From JALUUH01 sp964636675 (GTDB taxonomy: Bacteria > Pseudomonadota > Gammaproteobacteria > S012-40), in the NCBI GenBank assembly GCA_964636675.1, contig CAZWUO010000225.1:1-5348 (forward strand): a stretch of 5,348 bases of DNA. The letters run 5' to 3'. This document shows, piece after piece, positions 1 through 4,717 of the stretch (position 1 is its first letter; every line of letters starts with the position of its first letter). Position numbers and translations under genes: made by a program. Below the pieces are notes generated by a model that was not told the DNA's origin, ran no database searches, and saw only the letters and a list, made by a program, of their open reading frames with translations.

Positions 1-443
1 TAACGTATTAACAACGACTCCGGCAATGTGTGGATCAATCATGATTACGTTAATTGGAGACTCCTAGTACACCAAGCAAGGTAACATTACTGACGTGGAA
101 AGATAAAAAAAAGAAAAGGCTATTTTTTGTTAAAATAATTAGATTTTTACTAGAGGATAGGTCTACCCAAAACATTTTTGATTTAGGCATCAAGAATGCG
201 TCTTGTTTGCTCCGGAGCGAGACAAAATGACGACGAAGAGCGAACCTCTTTGGAGAAATTCTAACACTGCCACGGCCTAAATAAGGCATGTTATTTATCC
301 TAAATTCAATCACTTTGAATATATGACTATACTAAACTTAATGCTCACTCAGCAACGTGTTATATTATTCGTTCGCGAAATAATTTGCGACCCGTTAGTG
401 ACAGGGTCTAGTACATCGTCAAAGCCGCGCCTTGGCTCACTGA
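1..443. other. Gene-free leader region upstream of the peroxidase gene
   Basis: I find no supportable gene in this stretch. A minus-strand open frame (313 to 50) begins with GTG, has no Shine-Dalgarno sequence before it and resembles no family I know. Visible structure is limited to three things. There is a perfect 10-bp palindrome, GCTCCGGAGC, at 209-218. There is an AT-rich purine then pyrimidine run near 105-128. There is a small perfect inverted repeat, GACCC/GGGTC (389-393 and 404-408), with a 10-nt loop. Part of the region is probably the promoter and leader of the downstream peroxidase gene. It could also hold the end of an upstream gene outside the window. Confidence 0.5.
305..333 (+). 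promoter_or_regulatory. Possible sigma-70 promoter for the peroxidase gene
   Basis: A TATACT hexamer at 328-333 matches the -10 consensus at 5 of 6 positions. It lies 17 bp downstream of TTCAAT (305-310), a poor -35 box with 3 of 6 matches. Transcription from here would give a leader of about 135 nt before the chosen start at 477, including the GACCC/GGGTC hairpin at 389-408. The strand and position fit, but the -35 box is weak and AT-rich DNA yields such matches by chance. Confidence 0.3.
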
Positions 444-476
444 ATGCAGTCTGATTTGAAAATATGGAGTAAAGTA

Positions 477-1070
477 ATGCAACATTTTTTCGCCATGAAT
501 AAGCCAGGCAAAGTAAACAGAACCACCCTAGCTTTAGCCTTGTTTTTGGCCATGTTGTGCCTCATTATCACTGCAAATAGCTGGGCAGAAAATTGCGCTC
601 AAACTTTGAACTTCACCAAAAAGAAACTCGCGAGTAATGAGCAAATAAATTTATGCAACGAATACAAAGATAAAGTGGTGCTCATCGTCAATACCGCGAG
701 CTTTTGCGGCTTTACCAAACAATATAAAGGACTCGAAAGCTTGTATCAACGATACCACAAACAAGGCTTGGTGGTGCTTGGCTTTCCATCCAATGATTTT
801 GGTGAGCAAGACCCCGGTTCAGAACATGAAATCGCCGCTTTCTGCGAACGAACATTTAATGTGAAGTTTCCGATGTTTGCAAAAACCAAAGTCGCAAAAG
901 GCACCGTTGACCCGCTATATACAACACTTGCCTCTATAGCGGGTGAATACCCAAAGTGGAATTTTCACAAGTATCTCATAACCCGTGAAGGTAAATTGGT
1001 GGGCAGTTACGCAAGTAAAATTAAACCAAATGATCCGCAAATTATTAGTCATATAGAAAAACTGTTGTGA
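477..1070 (+). CDS. Exported glutathione peroxidase-like thiol peroxidase
   Basis: This enzyme is predicted to reduce hydrogen peroxide or organic hydroperoxides using a cysteine. Non-seleno members of the family are usually recharged by thioredoxin-like partners rather than glutathione. Numbered from the start at 477 (197 aa), the peroxidatic Cys77 lies in NTASFCGFT. The rest of the catalytic tetrad is present: Gln111 in FGEQDPGS, and Trp161-Asn162 in KWNFHKYLI. Cys123 in AAFCERTF is at the position of the resolving cysteine of thioredoxin-dependent members. The usual FPCNQF motif reads FPSNDF, with Ser105 in place of Cys, as I recall for a proteobacterial subgroup. A signal peptide is clear: basic start, hydrophobic stretch at about 18-33, and likely cleavage after SWA at 37, so the enzyme should act in the periplasm. 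Two further cysteines (40 and 60) may form a disulfide. I chose the ATG at 477 because GGAG sits 7 nt upstream. An in-frame ATG at 444 has no ribosome site. The gene appears monocistronic. Confidence 0.92.
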   Translation: MQHFFAMNKPGKVNRTTLALALFLAMLCLIITANSWAENCAQTLNFTKKKLASNEQINLCNEYKDKVVLIVNTASFCGFTKQYKGLESLYQRYHKQGLVVLGFPSNDFGEQDPGSEHEIAAFCERTFNVKFPMFAKTKVAKGTVDPLYTTLASIAGEYPKWNFHKYLITREGKLVGSYASKIKPNDPQIISHIEKLL

Positions 1071-1140
1071 TATAGAAAGCCCTGCATTTTTAATTATTTC
1101 AAATACCCGGCTTTCTATAACGACCTACCAGACTTTCTAT
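1071..1140. repeat. Inverted and direct repeats of TATAGAAAGCC / GGCTTTCTATA
   Basis: Immediately after the peroxidase stop codon, TATAGAAAGCC (1071-1081) is matched by its perfect 11-bp reverse complement GGCTTTCTATA (1109-1119), with a 27-nt AT-rich loop. CTTTCTAT recurs at 1133-1140, 22 bp after the copy at 1111-1118, and ATAGAAA also occurs inside the gene end at 1053-1059. The fold could help stop or stabilise the peroxidase transcript, but no U-run follows, so it is not a textbook terminator. Confidence 0.6.
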
Positions 1141-1148
1141 CCATATGA

Positions 1149-1173
1149 CAACCCGCTTTAGCGGTTGCTTGTT
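1149..1173 (+). terminator. Weak candidate terminator hairpin after the peroxidase gene
   Basis: CAA-c-CCGC (1149-1156) pairs with GCGG-TTG (1161-1167) around a TTTA loop, leaving one bulged C. The following CTTGTT is only partly U-rich. The position between two convergent genes (peroxidase on +, PEP-CTERM on -) is where a terminator is expected. The short stem and poor U-tract keep confidence low. Confidence 0.35.
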
Positions 1174-1218
1174 AAGGAAGGGGGAGAGGCGGAAATTGCA
1201 ACATGTACTTATCTTGAC

Positions 1219-1935
1219 TTAAACAGAACCAGCGACTCGATTCATTGGCCCGCGACGTGAAAGTAATAAGCCCATAAGACCAAGCCCAAAAAGAGCAATA
1301 GAAACAGGCTCAGGAATGCTCACGGTATTGCATCGATCATTATTAATGGAAAAATTACCTACACCCCATTTTATAGGATCGATCGTTATTGAGGTAAGAG
1401 CCGAGCACTGACCCGATGAATTATCGGTGTAAATAGCAAAACCAGGTGTATTGGTTGAACTCAACCCGAAATCGTACTTTGTATCAATGCCGCCACCATC
1501 CGTTTCCGTCGCTGTCATCCACGCACCCGCAGATTTATTGGCACCTACATTAAATGAAAGTGCGCGCGTATTTTCGGGAAGCAGAATGGTGACCCAGTTT
1601 ACTCCCGTCGTAAAAATGTCGTAATCGCTGTTTTCACCGTTAATCCACCAATCGGTGGAATCAGCCAGACCACGTGTCAGATCAAGTATTGCTCCGTTCA
1701 CATCGGTAAAAGTAAGAAGGCCGCCTAAGGGAGAAACGACAGTTGATGTATCCCCGCTCATGGTGTCATTTATTACATCGAAATCCGTCATAACATAGCC
1801 CCCAATGGTATCGGGGATGGGCGTGTTGCTATCATACTGATCCAGAATTAAACTAGCACTTGCTGTGGCAATAAAAAAACCAGCAAAAAGGGAAAGCGCT
1901 AATAACGAATTCAAGATATATTTAATAAAAATCAT
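1219..1935 (-). CDS. PEP-CTERM sorting-signal secreted protein, function unknown
   Basis: This 238-aa protein has both ends of an exosortase substrate. The N-terminal signal peptide has a hydrophobic core at about 8-23 and likely cleavage after ASA at 27. The C-terminal sorting tail is SIPEP (Pro208-Glu209-Pro210), then a hydrophobic helix rich in Gly and Leu (about 211-225), then the basic LLSRRG. In this family the membrane exosortase (EpsH/XrtA type) is thought to cleave at PEP and route the protein to the surface, often with exopolysaccharide. The middle (about 28-205) is acidic, rich in Thr, Asp, Gly and Asn, and probably beta-stranded. It has only two cysteines (177 and 202), which could form a disulfide. 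I recognise no catalytic motif. About nine residues follow the Arg cluster, slightly longer than usual. The ATG start is supported by AAGGA (1946-1942) 6 nt upstream. A sigma-54 promoter lies just upstream. No exosortase gene is in the window. Confidence 0.9.
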   Translation of the reverse strand: MIFIKYILNSLLALSLFAGFFIATASASLILDQYDSNTPIPDTIGGYVMTDFDVINDTMSGDTSTVVSPLGGLLTFTDVNGAILDLTRGLADSTDWWINGENSDYDIFTTGVNWVTILLPENTRALSFNVGANKSAGAWMTATETDGGGIDTKYDFGLSSTNTPGFAIYTDNSSGQCSALTSITIDPIKWGVGNFSINNDRCNTVSIPEPVSIALFGLGLMGLLLSRRGPMNRVAGSV

Positions 1936-1986
1936 GGACTTTCCTTATCTTTATAATCAATTACTTTGCCTATACAGTAATCATAC

Positions 1987-2002
1987 AGCAAAATTCGCGC
2001 CA
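1987..2002 (-). promoter_or_regulatory. Sigma-54 (RpoN) promoter of the PEP-CTERM gene
   Basis: Read on the minus strand from 2002 to 1987 the sequence is TGGCGCG-AATT-TTGCT. The sigma-54 consensus is TGGCACG-N4-TTGCA/T, so only one position of the core differs (A to G). The invariant GG (-24) and GC (-12) are separated by exactly 10 bases, as required. Transcription would start near 1976, giving a leader of about 40 nt that carries the AAGGA ribosome site. Regulation by RpoN is known for some PEP-CTERM genes through the activator PrsR, so position, strand and gene type agree. An enhancer-binding protein is needed and is not encoded here. Confidence 0.75.
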
Positions 2003-2063
2003 GCGTCTTTCATTCAAAAAAAACAACATCTTAGATAATCGCAGCTATTCTCCCTCCAAAAAA

Positions 2064-2080
2064 TGTAAAGTATTCTGACA
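2064..2080. promoter_or_regulatory. Possible activator site upstream of the sigma-54 promoter
   Basis: TGTAAAGTATTCTGACA is an imperfect palindrome with TGT and ACA outer arms. It is centred about 95 bp upstream of the predicted start of the PEP-CTERM transcript (about 1976). Sigma-54 activators normally bind roughly 80-150 bp upstream, so the location is suitable. The symmetry is limited to the outer bases plus one inner pair, so the assignment is an inference. Confidence 0.3.
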
Positions 2081-2110
2081 AACAAAAAGGCGCTTAGGAT
2101 GCGCTCTCGA

Positions 2111-2139
2111 GGCGGTGTAAGCTATATTCGTACACCACC
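2111..2139. repeat. Inverted repeat GGcGGTGTA / TACACCaCC
   Basis: GGCGGTGTA (2111-2119) is complementary to TACACCACC (2131-2139) at 8 of 9 positions, with an 11-nt loop. It is the first clear member of the hairpin series in this gene-free stretch. No U-run follows on either strand. Confidence 0.55.
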
Positions 2140-2163
2140 CATGCATACTGAGGGATACAGACT

Positions 2164-2203
2164 AGCCTCAACCTCCAACGGAAGATATTTGAAGGTTGAG
2201 GCT
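2164..2203. repeat. Perfect 11-bp inverted repeat AGCCTCAACCT / AGGTTGAGGCT
   Basis: The arms at 2164-2174 and 2193-2203 are exact reverse complements with an 18-nt loop. On the plus strand the stem is followed by TTT and then a T-rich but interrupted stretch (to about 2225). It could be a terminator of an unseen plus-strand transcript, a protein-binding site, or the stem of a structured RNA. No gene ends just before it. Confidence 0.65.
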
Positions 2204-2444
2204 TTAACCGGTTTGTTATCTTTGTCCGACAACAGAAAGTGGTTGGTGACAGATGAGATCGATGTGCGTAATAACAGCATTAGATCACTGAGTGAAACGA
2301 CACCAATAACATGCATATTTATAGTTAGCATTTGCAATGGCGCCGTCAACAGAGACTGCTAGGATAGTCTTAAACCGCGTATATTGGGGCCTTCAGTTTC
2401 ACGAAGGGGAGAGCAATGTGTTTTTAATCATCATTTATATATCT

Positions 2445-2478
2445 GCAAACTCAAACATATTATATCTCCCAAGTTTGC
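2445..2478. repeat. Inverted repeat just past the SlyD-like gene
   Basis: GCAAACT (2445-2451) and AGTTTGC (2472-2478) are a perfect 7-bp inverted repeat with a 20-nt loop, starting 5 bp past the stop codon of the minus-strand SlyD-like gene. Further out, ATCATCATT (about 2427-2435) is complementary to AATGATGAT (2486-2494), which is the His-codon end of that gene. The minus-strand transcript could fold here and be protected or stopped, although a U-run is missing. Confidence 0.45.
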
Positions 2479-2483
2479 ATTAT

Positions 2484-2978
2484 TTAATGATGATGCCCTC
2501 CTTCACCATGCACATGCCCATGGGAAATCTCTTCCGGTAGCGCATCACGGACATCAATAATTTCAATTTCAAAGTTCAATGTTTTTCCTGCTAACGGATG
2601 ATTGGTATCCACATCTAAAGTTTTTAGGCCTGCTTTAACGACCACGACGTCTCTTGATCCTTCAGAGGTATTGATCTGAATAAGCATACCCGGCTTATAT
2701 TTTATTTTGGCTTTTGATTTTTTAATCACATGTTTGATCGATACACGCTGTTTCGCATCTTCTACCACTGGGCCATAGGTTTCTTCAGGAGGCAAAGTGA
2801 CTGAGAAAGTATCACCCACTTGCTTCCCTTGCATCGATTTTTCGACACCTTTCAACATATTATTGTGTCCGTGCAAATAAAGCATCGGCTCAGTATTATA
2901 TGAATTTTCAAATACCTCTAGACCGGGTTCGCTAAGTCGATAATGAAACTTCACCACTTTATTTTTTTCAACTATCAC
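2484..2978 (-). CDS. slyD: SlyD-like FKBP-type peptidyl-prolyl cis-trans isomerase
   Basis: This cytoplasmic folding helper is predicted to isomerise X-Pro bonds and act as a chaperone. Of its 164 residues, about 1-68 and 125-145 form the split FKBP domain: V-KFHYRLSEPG, YLHGH at 34-38, LKGVEKSMQGKQVGD and the ETYG at 66-69. Residues about 70-122 are the insert-in-flap chaperone domain. DTNHPLAGKTLNFEIEI (124-140) closes the FKBP fold. The tail EEISHGHVHGEGGHHH resembles the start of the E. coli SlyD metal-binding tail (HGHVHG) but stops after six histidines and has no cysteines, so the protein is shorter than the 196-aa E. coli one. Nickel binding is therefore plausible but probably weaker. 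The start is GTG, supported by AGGAG (2989-2985) 6 nt upstream. It is transcribed alone, divergently from the DUF481 gene. FKBP paralogues such as FkpB are possible, but the insert domain and tail favour SlyD. Confidence 0.9.
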   Translation of the reverse strand: MIVEKNKVVKFHYRLSEPGLEVFENSYNTEPMLYLHGHNNMLKGVEKSMQGKQVGDTFSVTLPPEETYGPVVEDAKQRVSIKHVIKKSKAKIKYKPGMLIQINTSEGSRDVVVVKAGLKTLDVDTNHPLAGKTLNFEIEIIDVRDALPEEISHGHVHGEGGHHH

Positions 2979-3076
2979 TCTGTTCTCCTATCGTATGCAA
3001 GCGAATTCATGCCCAAGCTAGAATTGGACATTGATGCTGTAATTTCTACCACATTTAACAATGATCAGACCCGTGT

Positions 3077-3105
3077 TTGCAATAATAAATTTTTTTTTAC
3101 ATAAT
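3077..3105 (+). promoter_or_regulatory. Sigma-70 promoter of the DUF481 gene
   Basis: TTGCAA (3077-3082, 4 of 6 to the -35 consensus) is followed after exactly 17 bp by CATAAT (3100-3105, 5 of 6 to TATAAT). The spacer is very AT-rich with a run of nine T. The start would be near 3112, about 26 nt before the ATG at 3138, leaving room for the AGGAG at 3123-3127. I could not recognise an equally clear promoter for the divergent SlyD-like gene in the same 159-bp gap. Confidence 0.55.
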
Positions 3106-3137
3106 ATAGTCGCTAATTTTATAGGAGAAAAGCATTT

Positions 3138-3872
3138 ATGAGTCATCAGCATATGTTATCTGGATCCATCGCGTTATTATTCCTGGCAGCGGCATCGACG
3201 GGAAATGCAGCAGACCCACAAGTTGTTGACGATAGCTGGAAGGGCAATGTGGAATTGGGTGTCGTCACCACCACAGGCAACACCGAAACGCAAACCATTA
3301 ATGCTAAAGCCAAGACCGTAACAGAACGAAAAAACTGGCGACATACTGTGATTATCGAGTCACTCAATAGCTCCAATGAAAGCAACACTACGGCGGAACG
3401 CTACGCCATCAATGGCCAGAGTGATTACAAATTAGATGATCAAAATTATTTCTTTGCCATGGTAAACTATGAATACGACCGCTTTAGCGGATATGACTAC
3501 CGTATCAGCGAAGCACTGGGTTATGGCCGGCGCGTCATCGGCAATCCAAACTTAAGCTTGGATCTGGAAATCGGCCCTGGTGCACGCCAAAGTAAACTGG
3601 ACACGACTGGCGATACTGAAAATGAATTTACCGTTCGTGGCGCCGCCAAGCTCGCATGGAAAATCGGTGACAACAGCACATTCTCCCAAAATTTAAGCAC
3701 CGATGTGGGCGAAGATGTCACCATCAGCAAATCGGTAACTGCGCTAACTGCACAGGTCAATGGCAGCCTAGCAACAAAGATTACATATACCATCAAAAAC
3801 ACCTCAGATGTACCGGCAGGCATTAAAAAAACCGATACCGAAACAGCCGTCACCTTGGTATACGTTTTTTAA
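3138..3872 (+). CDS. DUF481 (YdiY-like) outer-membrane beta-barrel protein
   Basis: This 244-aa protein is a predicted outer-membrane barrel of unknown role. It has a signal peptide with a hydrophobic core at about 10-20 and likely cleavage near the Ala-Ala at 24-25. The mature start DSWKGNVELGVVTTTGNTET is characteristic of DUF481, whose members begin with a strand ending in a TGNT-type turn. Alternating polar and hydrophobic segments follow, such as NYFFAMVNYEYDRF, SLDLEIGPGARQ and TYTIKNTSDVP. The last residues, TLVYVF, end in the aromatic Phe expected of proteins inserted by the BAM machinery. Length is close to E. coli YdiY (about 250 aa). There are no cysteines. The ATG at 3138 has AGGAG 10 nt upstream, slightly far. 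An in-frame ATG at 3153 would leave the ribosome site much too distant. The substrate or function of the barrel cannot be told from the sequence. Confidence 0.88.
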   Translation: MSHQHMLSGSIALLFLAAASTGNAADPQVVDDSWKGNVELGVVTTTGNTETQTINAKAKTVTERKNWRHTVIIESLNSSNESNTTAERYAINGQSDYKLDDQNYFFAMVNYEYDRFSGYDYRISEALGYGRRVIGNPNLSLDLEIGPGARQSKLDTTGDTENEFTVRGAAKLAWKIGDNSTFSQNLSTDVGEDVTISKSVTALTAQVNGSLATKITYTIKNTSDVPAGIKKTDTETAVTLVYVF

Positions 3873-3977
3873 CGGAACGCTGACATTTGTGACACCAAGA
3901 TTTAACTCACCAAAAGCATCATTAATTTTGGCAGATGCAAGTTTATGCAAACGCGCTAATGTAGGACGTTATGCATC

Positions 3978-3994
3978 AAAGGAGAATATGAGTG
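3978..3994 (+). promoter_or_regulatory. Ribosome site that decides the GTG start of tag
   Basis: AAAGGAG (3978-3984) lies 7 nt before the GTG at 3992, the right distance, so GTG is the likely start. An ATG at 3988 is only 3 nt from the same site and opens a different frame of five codons (MSETM) that ends at a TGA inside tag (4003-4005). The out-of-frame ATG may compete weakly for ribosomes. Confidence 0.65.
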
Positions 3995-4558
3995 AAACGA
4001 TGTGATTGGGCAAATTCTAATCCCCTAGAAACTGAACACCACGATAAAGAATGGGGCGTTCCAATTCATGATGATCGATTGCTTTTTGAAATGCTGATTC
4101 TGGAAAGTGCTCAATCAGGCTTAAGTTGGGCTACAATTCTTCAAAAAAGAGAAGGTTATTTAAATGCGTTTGATAATTTTGATGCACATAAAATAGTTAA
4201 ATACACGGATAAAAAAATAGAGCGATTGCTTCAGGATACTGGCATAGTGAGAAATAAACTAAAAATCAAAGCCACCATAGGAAACGCTAGAAAATTTTTA
4301 GATATACAAAATGAATATGGGAGCTTTGACACTTATATTTGGTCATTTGTCGATGGCAAACCCATTAAAAATTCGTGGCGCAAGTTATCGGACGTGCCAA
4401 CAAGTACACCCGCTTCTGCGACCATGAGCAAGGAGTTGAAGAAAAAAGGTTTTAAATTTATTGGACCAACGACCTGTTACGCTTATATGCAGGCAGTAGG
4501 GATGGTCAATGATCATCTGACATCGTGTTTTCGGTATTCTGAAGTCAATAAATTATGA
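3992..4558 (+). CDS. tag: DNA-3-methyladenine glycosylase I
   Basis: Tag removes 3-methyladenine from alkylated DNA, starting base excision repair in the cytoplasm. The 188-aa length matches E. coli Tag (187 aa), and the sequence aligns end to end: MKRCDWANSNPL, HHDKEWGVP, LFEMLILESAQSGLSW, IVRNKLKIKATIGNAR, WSFVDGKP, PTSTPAS, SKELKKKGFKFIGPTTCYAYMQAVGMVNDH. The zinc-snap residues are all present at the E. coli positions: Cys4, His17, His175 and Cys179. The catalytic-pocket Glu38 and Trp46, as well as Trp6 and Trp21, are kept. One oddity is His16 where E. coli and S. aureus Tag have Tyr, a residue lining the base pocket. The start is GTG, set by AAAGGAG 7 nt upstream. The gene looks more AT-rich than the preceding DUF481 gene. 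The 119-bp gap to DUF481 and 159-bp gap to the NADAR gene suggest its own transcript. No Ada-like operator is recognisable. Confidence 0.96.
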   Translation: MKRCDWANSNPLETEHHDKEWGVPIHDDRLLFEMLILESAQSGLSWATILQKREGYLNAFDNFDAHKIVKYTDKKIERLLQDTGIVRNKLKIKATIGNARKFLDIQNEYGSFDTYIWSFVDGKPIKNSWRKLSDVPTSTPASATMSKELKKKGFKFIGPTTCYAYMQAVGMVNDHLTSCFRYSEVNKL

Positions 4559-4640
4559 AATCGTAGCAACTGTTTAAACGATATAGATATCAAGTGACTG
4601 GTGACGATAAATAAAAAATAGACGGGCATTGAAAAATATT

Positions 4641-4656
4641 TCTGTAAACATACAGA
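4641..4656. promoter_or_regulatory. 16-bp palindrome upstream of the NADAR gene, possible operator
   Basis: TCTGTAAACATACAGA is a perfect 6-bp inverted repeat around a 4-bp centre, 61 bp upstream of the NADAR start. A TTGAAA that could be a -35 box lies at 4629-4634, so the palindrome would cover the -10 region and could act as a repressor site. It resembles a LexA box but has CTGT-N6-ACAG instead of N8. The same sequence could also form a small hairpin. Confidence 0.35.
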
Positions 4657-4717
4657 CCCTAGATATCCATTCATGCCGACTTTTTAACATGTAGGCCGTT
4701 TTATACTGGAAGGAATA

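Larger units (their letters stand above)
2081..2483. other. Gene-free stretch with several hairpin-forming repeats
   Basis: No convincing gene lies between the control region of the PEP-CTERM gene and the end of the SlyD-like gene. Open frames exist on both strands (2099-2362 on +, 2349-2122 on -), but they have no properly spaced ribosome site and no family resemblance. The stretch does contain a series of inverted repeats: GCGC (2092-2095 and 2101-2104 region), 2111-2139, 2164-2203, AGACT/AGTCT (2353-2370) and CCTTC/GAAGG (2390-2407). It could be a decayed element, a structured transcript or plain spacer. Confidence 0.45.

Noticed and set aside
1..52. Inverted repeat TAACGT/ACGTTA at the window start as an attachment site
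   Set aside because: Only 6 bp and AT-rich, with no integrase, tRNA or matching second copy in the window.
50..313. 87-codon minus-strand open frame
   Set aside because: GTG start without a ribosome site, no family resemblance, and it runs through low-complexity AT-rich DNA; likely chance.
444..476. Upstream ATG (444) as start of the peroxidase gene
   Set aside because: No ribosome site precedes it, whereas GGAG is well placed for the ATG at 477, which also gives a normal-length signal peptide.
2164..2203. Possible integron attC site
   Set aside because: The arms contain GTTGAGG, which does not fit the GTTRRRY core, and there is no integrase or gene cassette.
2099..2362. Overlapping open frames on both strands (2099-2362 + and 2349-2122 -)
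   Set aside because: The plus frame has TTAGG directly against the ATG, too close to work, and neither product resembles a known protein. The perfect inverted repeat at 2164-2203 lies inside both, which suggests non-coding structure.
3835..3870. Terminator at the end of the DUF481 gene (ATACC/GGTAT followed by six T)
   Set aside because: The 5-bp arms enclose a loop of about 17 nt and lie wholly inside coding sequence; too weak to call.
4642..4655. LexA (SOS) box
   Set aside because: The spacing between CTGT and ACAG is 6 bp; the gammaproteobacterial LexA box needs 8.
4702..4707. TATACT as the -10 box of the NADAR gene
   Set aside because: Transcription would start inside the ribosome site at about 4713, leaving it cut off, and there is no -35 box 17 bp upstream.
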